The notes: generated from the sequence alone by a model not told the origin. Positions 1 through 12,536 are shown, counted from the stretch's first letter. The stretch is DNA of 64,000 nucleotides from Coniferiporia sulphurascens (GCA_002794785.1 NBBA01000002.1:2914001-2978000), one strand, 5' to 3'. Made by a program: numbers and translations.

Positions 1-476
1 TGCCAGGGTAAAGAAAAAAAAATTAGTCACTAACATCTTCCAGAGACGACATACATGTACCTTAGTTTTGAGCACACTGAAACATTACTAACTTGAAGTT
101 CGGGGTGACTGTAGATTAAGATATTCACCTATCCGCTCGAGAAACTCCTGATCGTTGGGGCTTGTGAACCAAGTACTGGTCTGTGATATCGCTTGAGATG
201 CGACCTTTGCACGATATAGAGATTTGCTTTGAATATAAATAAGCACCATCGTTCGATGAACAGGTACACCATTGTATATTTTGATCAAATAATAACAGCT
301 TTCGCAAAATCAGAACCTACTCAGACCCTAATTTATAACGGAGTATGTGCAAAGAAAGTAGAAGATATTTAAGATGGGCAGTCAGCGAGATTGACATCAC
401 CATCGGGGCACTCAGGGATCTCCGTGGCTTGACCGGCTAAATTGAAAAGAAGTCAGCCTCTGGGCAGATAATGGAG
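1..476. other. 3' flank of the peroxidase gene, no assigned gene
   Basis: I see no supportable gene here. A 66-codon minus-strand reading frame at 88-288 has a plausible amino-acid composition, but it has a stop just upstream, no clear exon signals and no family I recognise. It could be the last exon of a gene lying further left only if an acceptor lies near 300. Confidence 0.4.
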
Positions 477-1726
477 CTAGCTAGTTTGCATACGGTCGGT
501 TGCGAGGACAGGGAATGCCGATGGGCAGACCTGCTGGACTTCACTGCTGTTCGTGCCTGCGGGGAAGCTGTTGCATAAAATCGTAAGAGGTTTGCAAAGT
601 GTGAACTGGAAAAGGTGCGTAAGAGACGTACGTGGCATGCAGCTTGACAGCCGCCGGTGGCTCTGGGATAAGCTCAGAGCAGTCGATGAGAGCGGAGGTG
701 TCTTGTCCGACGACGGAAAGCTTCTTCATGGCCGTCCTGAAATTCTCCATCATGAGCGCCTGGTTGTCAACCATACTTTGCCATTCACAAGCTGTGCGCT
801 AGATAATCTTCTTTTAACGACGGAGCGGAGCAAAGTACGTCGGCAGCAGGACTTACATTGTCACGCGCTAGGGCAAAGTCGGACTGAAGGCGCATTTCCC
901 CCTCAGCTGCAAGCGGCGAGTCGACCTCGCCACCGGCCGTGTTGGGTTCGGTACGGTTGAAGGGAACAGCAGTACCCGCAAGGAGAACCTCAAGGAAGAA
1001 CTGCGTGTCAAAGTTGAACGGCGTGCTGTCGAAAGGAACCGCCTGGTGGTCCGGCACTATCGTGTCTGAGCGCGCAACAGTGTGCGATGCGAGCAAGTGG
1101 ATAACCTCGTTGGAAGTGAAGCCGGCGTCTGCGAAGCGAGAGAGAATAGCGTCGACAGTGTCCGCTGGACCGGGAATGGCGCCGTCTTGAGCAGGTGCAG
1201 TCGCGTTTGGACGGCCGACAAGGAACTGCAAACGCGGGGCGCCGGGGCAGTTCGTCAAACCGAACGCCGCGGCGAATTGGATCAAATCACCAGCGGTGAC
1301 ATTGTGGCGCGTAAGAAATGGCGCGAGCGCGTCGACGCCGTCATCTGTACCCAAGTTCTCCGAAAAGTTGGTCTCGATGGAGCCAAAAAGCAGGATGGAG
1401 CCATCAGCACCTCCGCCAGCAAAGGCACCGGACAGAGAGAAGCTGACACCATCATGGAAAGTCAGACGAAGCGATTCGTGCACGTCCTCGCCACATTCCC
1501 CATCAAAGAGGTTTTCTTGCAGGTCATCGCGGAGCGAGAAGAACGCACAGCACTGGAATAGGATAGTCAACAATGCAAATAATCAGACATCGCAAAGGTG
1601 GTAGACTTTACTGACAGCCTCATTAGTGGCAGTGTTGACGCCATCCGGGCAGGTGACGCGCCTATAATTGGCGGCACTGGCAAGGGCAGCGAGGGCGATA
1701 GTTGCGAAAAAGTGTCTGGAAAACAT
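477..1726 (-). CDS. secreted class II heme peroxidase, short manganese-peroxidase type
   Basis: Class II fungal peroxidases use H2O2 to oxidise Mn2+ or aromatics outside the cell during lignin attack. I rebuild four exons: 1726-1616, 1552-857, 798-632 and 546-477. They join in frame to 347 codons plus TAG. Residues 1-20 look like a signal peptide. The distal site has Arg66 and His70 in LRLTFHD, and the proximal ligand is His194 in LLASHTV. The three Mn2+ ligands of the family are present as Glu59, Glu63 and Asp200. The residue where versatile and lignin peroxidases carry the surface catalytic Trp is His189, so long-range electron transfer from Trp is not expected. HDGVSFS replaces the usual HDAIGFS. 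The C-terminus is short, as in short MnPs. Splice joins rest on reading frame and family alignment from memory. The exon 4 acceptor is the least certain. Confidence 0.9.
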
Positions 1727-1804
1727 GATGGAGCACTGCGATGATCGTGCTAACCAAGGCAGAGAGGACTCGGCGAGTGAAGAGTAAGGGCCTCGTCTGC
1801 TATG

Positions 1805-1814
1805 CCTTTATACC
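1805..1814 (-). promoter_or_regulatory. TATA box of the peroxidase gene
   Basis: The minus strand reads GGTATAAAGG about 80 bases upstream of the ATG at 1726, a normal distance for a highly expressed secreted fungal enzyme. Confidence 0.55.
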
Positions 1815-1829
1815 TTTCAGTTGACTATT

Positions 1830-4155
1830 GAATAACGACGGAAATGCAAGTCTCCAATATTGAAAAGTCATATACAGAGAACGAGGAAGAACCCCATCCG
1901 TTCACATTCCCAGCGGTGAGATCATAAACTTGGCGTGCTCAAGGCCTGTTGTCCACTCAGAGCAAGCAGGAGAGTCATCCAGCGCAGTACGAGCCAATTA
2001 CCATCTTCTTTATTTGTTCTCTCTGAAAGAATGCCGGCACGCATCATATTTTTGAAAGCCTGGAAGAAGGTTGAGGAGCAGAGACCCATGTGCGGGGACG
2101 TGAAACAATGGCAGACCGCAGGCACGAGACCCAAAGAGTCGTTCAGTTAGCCACGCATTCCATGGTATTGGTCTAGTATTGAACCGAAGTTGAGGGTACA
2201 GGACCACCGTCTCACCGTCAAGTCCAAGTGGGAGTGTTGAACCGAATGGATCGACGAATTCCAAAAGATAGTCAAGCCTTCTTCTGTCTATCTAAAGAGA
2301 CACCAAACCAGACGATATGGAACGAACACCATTGGCGGCTGAGTTCCCTGTGCGTTAAGTTTCAGAACATACCAGTGGCGAGTTCACAGGCCTGTAGCGA
2401 AGGAGACACACGTTCAATTTCGAGACTCTGTTTTGGTTCCGTAAGGCACTGCGGATTGTGTTCCTAGTCGACTAGGCCTATCCGATAAAATAAATGTATA
2501 TCCCAAGCGATATATCCAACTGTTGGATTGTGTAGGTAGATTTCAGTAACTGTCGCCCAGGAACAGAATTTATGTAGGCTTGCAACTGAAAGGAGGTATT
2601 TGGACATAGCAGTGAAAACTGAGCTATGGGTAATGACTGTTGAACCACGTGAAGAAGAGTGGACTTACTATTTAGAACGGCGAAGTCAGAACATGAAGAG
2701 AGGTGGGAACTACATGTATGAAGTCCTGAAATTGAGTTTGAGTTTGTATATAGCTTGGAAGCGCTGACTCGCTAAGAACCATCCAGTGCCTGAAGTAACA
2801 TAAGTGTCATAAAAATAGGGACTTCCCACCTCTTTCCGCAGTGACTGTTCAGAGGAACCGTCCCTGGTGGATTAACCATTAATCCGAGAGGTAGTACCCC
2901 TGCAGGCATTGGCCACTTGGCTGTTTGGCGCCTCCTAATCCGTGCCTGACTGAGTATGCCTAGCTGACTATTTTTGTAGAAACACATTTAGCAACTTTTA
3001 TTTGTTGAAAAGTAAGGTGATCAGATCATATCGTACGTGAACTGAAGACACAGATATCAGCTCCACTTAGTGGGGAGCAAGCTAGTGCGGTTGTTAGGGA
3101 AATGACCGTGGCAAGACGGAATAGTCATTTACGCGACACAATCACTACGTGGATGAGAAAAAGACACAAAAGGGTCTGAGAAAAACAAACGCGTCTGCTT
3201 TTAGCCGATGCCGAAATGGAAAGACATACATGCGACACTCGGCGGCCATGGGAATGTTTAACAAGACGAGTACACTGGAACCGAAGTCCTAGACATATTC
3301 TCCGCACTTTCGGTTCCCAGCCCCCATGGGTCGGGAGCCATAGCAGTCTTACTCTCCATCGCTTGGGATATGCGTTGCATGGTACCGGTAACACCGAATG
3401 CTCATGGCACAACTGTCTTTCTCACTCGTACCGCTGGATAGGGCCTGGCATTGTGGCTAATCGAACTCTTACGGCAACCTGATAGTCCTCAGCTGTTGTG
3501 CCACAGTGAGGTTCAAGGGCGGGGTGCCCTCAGCGATACGGAAATGGGGTTTAGAAGGCAGCTCGTGTTCTTCAGACTGTCCAGGCAAAGCTTGAGAAGC
3601 TGATAATCATGAAAACAACGGGCCCGAGGTCAGCTCCTGTGGGCGCGGGCGGCGGCAAGGAACCAGACAAGCTGCACGACGTGCCGGTTCGACTGCAAGA
3701 AAGTGCCCGAGTCGACGTAGCCCTGGCCCGTGTCACTTTGGTTGTTTGGGTCACACTACAACTTCATAAACACACTCAGATGAAATATCTGAATCGGCAA
3801 ATTTTAAACAAAATTTTAAGCAAATCGTATAAGCACAAGGCCAAGTATTCAGGTTTACATCCAGTAGGCCGAAGAGAGAACTACTGAACCGACACTACGA
3901 ATTGCTTGTAGATTAAGAATTATTCTGTACGGTACCCGAACACTTCTAGCAAATTCATATCAAATATATATTCCTTGGTCAGCCATCCGCAAACGCCATC
4001 TATCCGCCAATCTCCAAGGTTTCCATTCGATGTCGGTTCCCAAATCGTGATCCAGTCGTTAAATGTGAGTCGTTACTCTCTGTGCTTCTACAGCGACACC
4101 ATACCTTATCAATATGAGAACAGTTGTGATACGGTGATACGGAGAGGAGGTTAGG
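1830..4155. other. intergenic region with only weak gene-like fragments
   Basis: No gene can be supported. A minus-strand stretch near 2010-2300 (core LLEFVDPFGSTLPLGLDGE) and one near 3480-3770 read like protein for 40-80 codons. Neither can be extended through clear introns, and I recognise no family. They may be decayed gene fragments. Confidence 0.35.
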
Positions 4156-6326
4156 TCAATGCGCTTCAGTAACAGGTTTTTCCTTTGCGCCGCGACGTTC
4201 ACTTTCCCGCCTTGCACGTGTGTCTGCCTGTTTGTGCTTCGGTTTTCCCGCTGCAGCCTCTGCTACCATCCTTTCGAATATGACGTTTAGCCCAAGTATT
4301 TCAAATCTCTAGAGCAAGTTAAAATGTGCATACCGTTCCAATTCTCGCCTCTCCTCCGCAGATTCATCCGGCTCTGTTCGTCTGAAAATGACTCCAATAT
4401 ACATCAAAGCCTGTATCCACGTCAGTTAGTCAACTTCGAGCCAAATATGCAAGAGGTTTATCCTACCTTCGCTCGGTTGAGTAAAACCGCCTCTGACACC
4501 GTGTTGTCCGAAAGTACTTTGTCGCATACCTCCCGAAGCACTTGCATCACCTCGAAGCGGGTTCCCCTCCAAGAAGCTAGCATGATCTGCAGGCACAAGT
4601 TTCAGCGACGAACACCGCATTTCAGGCGTGTGATATACCTTCCCGGTCATATCTAATTCAAGCGCCTTCAATTCTTCCTCGGGAATTTCACCCCGTGCTT
4701 GTAATTTTTCCATTTCCTGGCCCATAGAAAAGCTTCAGATAAAGTGGATTATATGAATGGATCCATAGTCCTTACAAGCATCGTTTGTTTCACGCCGATG
4801 CTAGTATCGGTCATTAAGTTAAAAAATTGAAAGGAAACAGTGATGCTCACGCGCTACCGATGACACCCCACGCGTCTTTGGCCATAGCACCCTTCTCCTT
4901 TAGGCGGGAGAAAAAACCAGGACTGTTGAAAATAGTATCAGGACTGCACAAGCAAGCTGCGGAAAGCCTGAGACTTACATGCCAAGGAATTTCCGAGACT
5001 TCATGAAAGATGTAGCTTTCGTCATATATACCGATCCAATCGTATGCAAAAGCTGCAACGGCTTTCAGGGAACAGAGTTGTAATCAGATAAAACAATAAC
5101 TCACTTCGACACCAAAACTCTCCAGTTTTAAATCATCCGCTTCACGTTGCATCCTTTTGTGGAATGCAGCCGTTTCGGGGTCATTATCACCGCCTGGGTG
5201 CTCTGCATCGACGAACGGCCGAATACGCTCAATGAGCTTTCCTGTAAGCATTTTCACGCGCGCTTCCATCGCTTTACGGCGCTCCTTGTCGAGTTCCTCA
5301 AGCTTCTGTTTCTGTTCCACTGTCAGCTTTTGCTTCCCCTTCTTTCGCCGCAGATCCTCCGAGCTGACGGAGGCCTTGGACGACTCATTCGGCACTGGCG
5401 ACGTCGATGGCGACGGAGCCGACAGGTCACTGGACCCGTTGTGATGTGCGGGCGTAGACACGGTTGGTTCGGGAGAAAGTGTACTACCGGAGGGTTCGTC
5501 AGGCCTGCTGGGGGATGCAGGTGCGTAAGGAGTTGACTTATGTTCCAGAGACGAAGGCGCTGCTCCTTGTCCCTTCATGTCGCGCTCCATCTCAGCTTTC
5601 TCCTCCTCCGTCATTACTGCCGATGCCACATTCGTCATCTCTTTCATCAAGGAGATCTCGCCGAATCTGCGGCCAAATGTATCAGCTAATCGCGTTACGA
5701 AGGCACCGGCCCACACACATATTCCTCAAAACGTTCGCCACCGAAGACATTCGCGAAGAAACCCGCCGCATCCTCCATCCCGGGCCCTTCTTTGTCGGTC
5801 TGCAGGCATCTTTAGTAGTTGTTTGCGGCTAACGCCTAAAATGCCTTTGCACACCATTGATTTCCCATTCTTGTCATAAACTGCGCGTAGATTCTATACA
5901 TCACAAGTATGAAATTAATGGTATTCATTGCTTATAGAAGGGCGGTACATACAGGATCGGATAGGACCTGGTACGCCTTGCTATGAGTCAATTAAAAAGG
6001 GTTCAGCATGTTGGCTGCGGATGTGCAGAGCCATTGCAATGGCTCACCTGATATCCTTGAACTTTTCTTCAGCATCCGGCGATTGGTTCTTGTCCGGGTG
6101 ATACTGCAACGAACGTAATTGAGTCGTACATGGTCCTTTGCGAGTGTTTGTTTACAAATGTGAACAACCTTCATTGCAGCCCTGCGGTATGCTTTCTTGA
6201 GCTCAGTGTCATTGACGTCAGTCGCCACGCCCAACTGCCGGTGTACGGGTAGAATTTAGCACATGCCGATAATCATTTGACACGTAAACAGACCAGCTCA
6301 TAATATTCAGTCTCTACAGGAGCCAT
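4156..6326 (-). CDS. DnaJ-X family J-domain co-chaperone (CAJ1-like)
   Basis: J-domain proteins stimulate Hsp70 ATPase. The DnaJ-X group (yeast Caj1/Djp1 type) adds a C-terminal X domain. I trace about 14 short exons from ATG at 6326 to TGA at 4156. The first are 6326-6294, 6234-6169, 6103-6048, 5980-5953 and 5893-5855, then an exon from 5799. Joined, they give an N-terminal J-domain with helix II (ELKKAYRRAAMK), the HPD motif (YHPDKN) and SDPNLRAVYDKNG. A Gly/Phe-like segment follows (AAGFFANVFGGERF), then a low-complexity Ser/Pro linker, a Lys/Glu-rich coiled coil (KQKLTVEQKQKLEELDKE) and the X domain (LLHTIGSVYMTKATSF, KEKGAMAKDAWGVIGSA, IMLASWRGTRFEVMQVLREV). The tail is basic. No disruption is seen. 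The donor closing the exon that ends at ERFEEY is the least certain join. Confidence 0.9.
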
Positions 6327-7147
6327 GGCGAATGCGAGGGGAAGGGCGAAAAGAAGGGGCGAGCGTAAAGAAGATGATGGCCTAGAGCTGTAAACGGTCG
6401 TCCCTTACACGATCCGGCTAAACCCGACGCATCGCCACCTCATCCGGCCTCGACTCGTCACCATCTTGTTCAAGTCCGAACTCGTTGAACTTGAGGCTGA
6501 GGCTCTCGCTCACTTGCCAGAACGAAGTCCGAAGACAAAAGACAGGAAGACAGAACAAAAGTTGACCTGGGGCTTCCGGCTAGGCCTGATCTATCACGAC
6601 TTTTAACTGCGGAAATTTGAATGTCAATCTCATTAATCAAAAGTATTCACAAGTCCCATATGTTCTTCCTCAAGACCTGGTGTTTCTGGAGTGTCGGGCT
6701 ACCTTTTATTCTCGACTTTTTCCATAAAAAATATGAGCAAGGGGAAACTCGTCAAAAAAGCCGTCGCATCACTCTGAAGTCTGTATCAGCCCTTCAAGTC
6801 TCCTTCGAGGTCGTATCCCAACGCCGTAATTCATGTGGTTGATTTCAGACTATCCGCAGATACTGTTCGTTACTTAAGCTCAATTCGATGCCGAAATATA
6901 GGTGGGAATAGAATCAAAACCACGCTATGGCCAGACTCAGCGTCTAAATTCAGCACTGACCCCATGAGTTCAACTAGCATCTCCTTTGGTGCAATTCAGC
7001 TCAACTCCAACTGAAACCGTTTCTTTAAGGGCTCGTGACTAACACAATCAGTATCGGAGCAGTCTTTCGGGAAAAGACGATGCCCACGCGAACCTTTCTG
7101 AGTCGAACTCTTGAACCTAGGCTCCGTGTATGACCTGGTCTTGAGAA
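6327..7147. other. spacer between the DnaJ gene and family gene A
   Basis: The spacer contains the DnaJ promoter side and, from 6672, the conserved upstream block shared by family genes A to D (listed separately). No gene is seen. Confidence 0.6.
6672..6868 (+). promoter_or_regulatory. conserved upstream block of gene A
   Basis: Blocks of similar sequence precede A, B, C and D. They share landmarks such as GGTGTTTCTGGAGTGTCGGG, AAGGGGAAAC, ATCACTCTGGAG and GCCGTAATTCATGTGG, a few hundred bases before each start codon. Conservation between paralogues may reflect recent duplication as well as promoter function. Confidence 0.45.
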
Positions 7148-8685
7148 ATGCACTCAAATGCTCTGTACTTAGTGGTCTTGTTTTTCGCATATCTGGAACT
7201 ATCACGCGGTGTTCTTGTCAACAGAACCGTTGATGACCAGTACGGGGACTCGGTTACTGGAGTCCTTCCAACATACGAAGGTCCTCTGGGCGGTTGGAGG
7301 CAGGGTTCGACATGTATAGGTTGTCAAGCGCGGTTGGACCCATCTCTTGCGTTCCAAGGCACTTGGCATGACTCAACGTGGTACCCAACACTCACGAGCG
7401 AATTCATAGTGAGGGTGGGCTTCAACGGTAAGCGCTCAGCTGTCCTTCCCACGCATAATGCACATTAGACCGAAACTTCAACTCGTCCCAGGATCTGCAG
7501 TTTATGTATTCGTCATTGTGTCGAATCATGTCCCTAATGTGACGACGCTCACCAGCTTGAGGTTCTCTCTGGATGGGGAAGTGGTGGGAATCTTTGTGCA
7601 TCCTTCAACATCAAACGGAACCGGCTTCGAATACAATATCGCTGCATACACCAACGAAAATCTATCGAACACGCTACATACCTTAAGCATGCATACAACG
7701 GGTCCTAATACAACACTGTTTCTCTTTGACTATCTAGTTTACTCGTGAGTAGTCATCCGCCATAATGAAAAAGAAGAGCTCTAATCTCAGAACTTGCATA
7801 GCACTGATGACGAAATAACGTCGGCAGCACCAACAAGTCAGGCAAGCCCCCTTACCCTTCCCCAGTCAACAGGATCGGATCCTGTCTCCTTACCATCCTC
7901 GACAACTTTCCTACCGAAGCCTGAGGTGTCCAACCCTTCCGCGGCTCCTTCTCAAGGAAGTACTTTGTCTCACGGCAACGGATTGCTAGCGCATTGTTCG
8001 GAGGGCTGACGGGGGACTATTAGTCGGCGTTTTTATCACAGGCTTCATCCTATATAGGAACCGGCGAAAAATACGTGGTATTCTCATGAATCGGAAATCC
8101 TTCGGTAGAAAGAAACGCGGTGTGAAGCCCTCAAATGGGCAACCTACACCACTGGATTGGGGGAGACCACTACCAGAGTCTGGAGTTCCTCACCTATACT
8201 CGCAAGTACTTATTCGAACGCCCCTTCACATGACGGCTCGTCCAGTTTCTCGCAAGCTGTAATAACGTCTCCATCTGAGCAGTCAGACGGGAACATGGCT
8301 ACTTATGCACAGACTATTACTGAGGCTGAGCTCCAGGTTTCGGGCTCGCCGACGCACAACCCTGGATCACGGAGCTCTCCAAATCTGCTGAGCGGCAGCT
8401 TCAGCTCTTTAGACAAATTGAGCGGATGTGGCAACAACTAGATCCTACCATGTCAAGGATCGCGCCCGATTTAAGCTCGAGGCAAACACAGCAGGAGATC
8501 AACTTATGGCCGTCTGAAGATGTCGATGAGGCTAGGATTTTACAGGAAGAAGCTGCGCAGCTTATGGACGAGATCGAGCGCCTGAATGCGCAGCGAGCAA
8601 GTGCGATAGCAGTCGATATTCGTGATGAGCCACTGCCTGGTTATTACTTCCGAAGGTCGAAGATCTCCGGTTTTGTAGATATGAT
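7148..8685 (+). pseudogene. family gene A, decayed type I membrane protein
   Basis: Exons 7148-7427, 7492-7744 and 7802 onward keep the family splice sites. The ectodomain is intact, with a signal peptide, the motif VLVNRTVDD, CxxC, GTWHDSTW and LFLFDYLVYS. The family's upstream start (ATG ACC TGG TCT) runs into TGA, so an internal ATG at 7148 is used. Exon 3 stops at 8007-8009 after a frameshift in the stalk, before the membrane helix. The helix (GVFITGFILY, basic patch RNRRKIRG) lies in another frame. A second shift occurs near 8160, where paralogues have six G and A has five. A third follows near 8410, and the C-terminal PPxY motif is lost. As read, the product is a 246-aa secreted ectodomain. 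It could be a pseudogene or a soluble form. Confidence 0.85.
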
Positions 8686-8759
8686 GGTGTTGTACTTCAT
8701 ATCCACCAAATCCATGTCTATTTACGCTTACTTTGCGTCTTTTGGCAGGAAGTAATTGG

Positions 8760-10060
8760 ATACAAGCTACTACACACACCTCGCTGGTGGAAAGTCTGTC
8801 CCTTTCTGGTTTTTTGCCGGGGATCTGCGCATAATTCCAGGCCTTCACGCCACTTTTATTGTTCAACTTCTTACCTCAAGACGTTATTAAGTACCAAAGT
8901 AGATAGACCATATTGATGTTAATTAATCTTGGCGCGGGTTTCGCAATAAGCCGCTGAGGCTCGTAGAGCTGTACTAATTGCTCCGGGTGCGGGATACCAA
9001 AGAACGAAAAATTCAATTGGTTTGAACCGGATAATACATCAACAATCATGGTAAAGCTGAAGGATATGGACCACTGGACTAATGTTATCTTAGTGAAAAT
9101 TATCTGATGATCCTCGTGAGCAGGAGAAATGCGAACCGCAGTGACCCGTTGCAGTTGACCCGGCGAACCGGCGAGTCTGTCGCAAAATACAAACGAATAA
9201 GTATCACCGTATCTGCGGGATTGGCGACCTCCAGTCTTCAGTGGATAATTTAACGTGGCACATCGGAATTTGGGGATCCTTATCGGACATTAAATAGTGC
9301 ACTGTGCACGAATTTGGGGTATAACTCGTTACAACGATTGTCCCTGCCGCAATCGCTCGTTCGCTCAGTATTCAGTTCGGTGGATACACAATGTTCCTAT
9401 GAAATTCTAGACTCACCTGTATCTACATGCCAACCAAATCGCATCCCCACTGTGCCTGTCTCGAACTCAGATCGGATACGGTCCTCGGAGTAGCAGGACC
9501 GGGTTGTTGCCACGCCCGTTCAATTTTTCTGAAGAGCTGAAGCTGCCACTCGGCAATTCAAGAGAGCGCTTGTGATCTAGGCTTGCGTATCGGCGAGCCC
9601 GTAATTTGTATTTCAGCCTCGGTGGTAGTCTGGGCATATATTGTCATGTCCTTGTAGCAGTTTGTGAAAGAGTCAGCGATATGCGTGGTGGAGGCGCCCG
9701 GTGCCCGCTCGCCGATCATTTATCCTTTTCATTCTATTTCCTATTGTAGACACGCATATAAACGGCTCGTGCCTGTATTATGTTAAGGCTTTCTATTCCA
9801 ACTTTCTCGGATATACAGCCTGAGGTAAGTACCATACAAAGATGTACCTGTATCTACAAGGTCCCAACTTCCCGGACTTCCCGATATACAGCTTCCGATC
9901 CTGTCGCCTCTCGAGTGTTACCACCGCACGGTGGTTCCCAAGGTAATCATATAAGTACCTGTGGCTGACGATAAGGATCTTTAGGCGCGCAGTGGTCTCC
10001 TCCGAGTCCGATCTGGCGATGCAGGAAGCCGCATCAAAAGTACTTGCAAGCTCCAATAGG
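8760..10060. other. spacer between A and B
   Basis: The spacer holds the 3' flank of A, repeated as similar sequence after B (AATAAGCCGCT landmark near 8945 and 13180), and the antisense relic described separately. No intact gene is seen. Confidence 0.5.
9335..10048 (-). pseudogene. antisense relic 1 of a family cytoplasmic domain
   Basis: The minus strand matches the second half of exon 3 of family genes, most like E and G: the segment around RQLQLFRQIERTW and the Thr-rich region before it. The part before GLPxSS is missing, and the relic is full of stops and shifts. An insert of about 240 bp (about 9700-9945), also present in relic 2 but absent from relic 3, splits it. The same breakpoints in relics 1 to 3 show that the relic was copied together with the A-D repeat unit. 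Confidence 0.7.
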
Positions 10061-10069
10061 TTCTCTCTC

Positions 10070-10555
10070 ACGACTTGGTGTTTCTGAGGTGTCAGTTACC
10101 CCTTTATTTTCGGAAGAGCCAGCCGATCTTCTCATTCATAAAAATTTTTGAGGCATGCGCAAGGGGGAATCACATCGGAAAAACCGTCAAATCACTCTGG
10201 AGTTTGTATCGGTTCTCGGTCCTTTTCCCTCGAGGTCATATCTCAACATCTCCGGCTAGACCTGTTCAAGTATCACTATCAACTGCGGCAATTTGGATCC
10301 CAATCCGATGAAAGGCACATCAAAAGTATTTACAAATTCCGATATGTCCTTCCCCGTGACTTGGTGCCAGGTTACCTTTTATTCTCGACCTTTTCCCCCC
10401 TAAAATATGCGTAAGGGGAAACACGTCAAAAAAAGGCGTTCTATCACTCTGGAATCTGTGTCAGTCCTTCAAATCTCCCTCGAGATCATATCTCAACGCC
10501 GTAATTCATGTAGTCGGTTTTAGACCATCCGCACTGCAGGTATTGTCCGTATCCT
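10070..10555 (+). promoter_or_regulatory. conserved upstream block of gene B, present twice
   Basis: The upstream block found once before A, C and D occurs as two tandem degenerate copies here, about 10070-10260 and 10345-10555. Both contain the GACTTGGTG, TTTTATTCTCG- or TTTATTTTCGG-like, AAGGGG and ATCACTCTGGA landmarks in order. Confidence 0.45.
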
Positions 10556-10817
10556 CACTACTGCTTAATTCTATGCGAAGGTATAGATGGAAGCAGGATC
10601 AAAACCACGCTGTGGCTCGGATTCTGCGTCTATAAATCAGCACTGACTGCATGAGTCCAACCAGCATCTCCCTGGGTGCAATTCACCTCAACTCCAGGCT
10701 TGCGAGTATCGTACTATCCGTTCTGGGTGCAGTCAGCTAGCAAATGATGGTGCCCACGAGGCTCTTTTAGAGTCTGAATCTTGAATCCGAGTTCTGTGAA
10801 TGACTTGACCTTCGGGG

Positions 10818-12257
10818 ATGCACTTGAGGGCTACGCACTTGACGGTCTTGTTGTCCGTATACATGTATATGAAGGTCCTTCCATGGACGGTTGGGTGCAG
10901 GGTTCGACATGTCAAGACTGTGGAGCGCAGCCGGACCCGTCCCTCGCATTCCAAGGTACTTGGAATGACTCAACGTGGGGACCAGGACGACCGGGAGAAG
11001 AGATGGTCAGTATTGGATTCAACGGTAAAGACCCTACTGCCCTTCCCATACATTAGACTGAAACTTCAACTTGTCCCAGGATCTGCAGTTTATGTATTTG
11101 TCATTTTAGCGCCTCTTAGTTTTCTTATAGCGACACTCACCAACGTGAGCTTCTCTCCTGATAAAGAAGTGGTGGGAAATTTCGTGCATTCTCCAACGTC
11201 AGGCATGGGGTACGAATACAATGTCACCGCATACGCTAACGAAAATCTTACAAACACGCTGCATAACTTAACCATGCAGACGACGGGCAATAATGCATCA
11301 CTCTTTCTCTTTGATTATCTGGTTTACTCGTGGTTCGTCATCTGCCGCAATTGAAAAGAAGAAGAGCTTTAATCATAAAGTTCGCGTAGCACCGATGACG
11401 AAGTAACGTCGGCAGTGCCGACGAGTCAGACAGGATCCCCTATCTTTTCCCAGTCAGCGGTCTCGGTTCCTGCCCTGTCGGAGTCTGCGGATTCTAGCCC
11501 ATCTACGACCCCTTCTCAAGGAAGCATCTCATCCCACAGCGGCAGGAATACTGGCATATTAGGCGGAGGGCTTACCGGAGGAATCATAGTCGCCGTTTTT
11601 GTCACTGGTCCCATTCTATATGCATACCGGAGAAGAATTCACAGTATCCTCATGAGCCAGAACCTCGGCAGAAACGAACGTGGCCTGGGGCCCTTAACTG
11701 GGCTTCCTGCATCACCCGGTCGAGAGGATACCACTACCGGAACCCGGGGGTCATCATTGGCTCCCGCAAGTACTACTAATGCGAGCGCCCCTGTGCATGA
11801 CGGCTCGTCCAGTTTCTTGCAGAGTGTAATAACGTCTCCAACTGAGCAGTCAGACGGGAATATGGCGACATATGCGGAGACCACCACTGAGGCTGAGCTT
11901 CAGGTTATGGATGCGCCGACACGCAACCCTGAATTACAAGCGCCTTCTAAATCTGCTGAGCGGCAGCTTCATTTCTTCAGGCAGATTGAGCGGAGACGGA
12001 AACAGCTCGGTCCTGCCACTTCGAGGACCGTGTCTCATTTGAGCTTGAGGCAAACACAGCGGGGGCGTAACTTAGGGCCGTCTGAAAATACCGTCATTGA
12101 GACTAGGATCTTACGGGAACAAGTTGTACGACTTATGAACGAGATCGAGCGCCTGAGTGCGCAGCAAGCAAGTGCGGGAGCAGTCGATATTGTCGATGAG
12201 CCACCGCCTGACTATTCTTCCGAGGGTCGAGGGTTTCCGGTTTTGTATATAGGTTGA
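10818..12257 (+). pseudogene. family gene B, broken 5' end
   Basis: Exons 2 (11080-11329) and 3 (11390-12257) are open and complete. They code the ectodomain second half, the stalk, the helix GGIIVAVFVTGPILYAY, the RQIERRRK helix, the coiled coil LREQVVRLMNEIERL and the tail DEPPPDYSS with PPxY. Exon 1 is broken. The ancestral start ATG ACT TGG has become ATG ACT TGA, and comparison with gene D shows about 76 bp missing after the next ATG (10818). This removes the signal-peptide core and the VLVNRT motif and shifts the frame. The exon 2 donor is GTGGTT instead of GTGAGT. A secreted product is therefore unlikely. An undetected alternative first exon is the only rescue I can imagine. Confidence 0.8.
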
Positions 12258-12536
12258 TATCAACCCAATCCAAGTCTGATTACACCGTGACTTACTTTAC
12301 ACCTTTTGGGTGGAAGTGATTGGGTGCGGGCCCCTCGCTGGTGGAAAGTCTTTCGCTTTCTGGCTTTTTTCAGAGATCTATCGTATATTCCCAGGATTTC
12401 ATACCACTTCAACTACTTTAACTTCTGACCTCAAAACAAGAAACTTACTTAATACAAACAACTAGACCGATGTTATTGAGTACTGAAGCAGATGACTGAG
12501 TAAGCGATGAGTTCAAAATCAGACAAAATAGGGCCC

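Noticed and set aside
553..1561. Plus-strand reading frames over the peroxidase gene
   Set aside because: They are shadows of a gene with clear family motifs and splice sites on the minus strand.
2010..2264. Minus-strand frame with a natural-looking protein core
   Set aside because: No start, no convincing neighbouring exons and no family recognised, so it is mentioned only as a possible fragment.
3125..3754. Gene candidate on the minus strand near 3.1-3.8 kb
   Set aside because: Two short plausible stretches could not be joined by a GT-AG intron in a consistent frame.
5147..5879. Plus-strand reading frames inside the DnaJ gene
   Set aside because: They lie opposite a well-supported J/X-domain gene and show no motif of their own.
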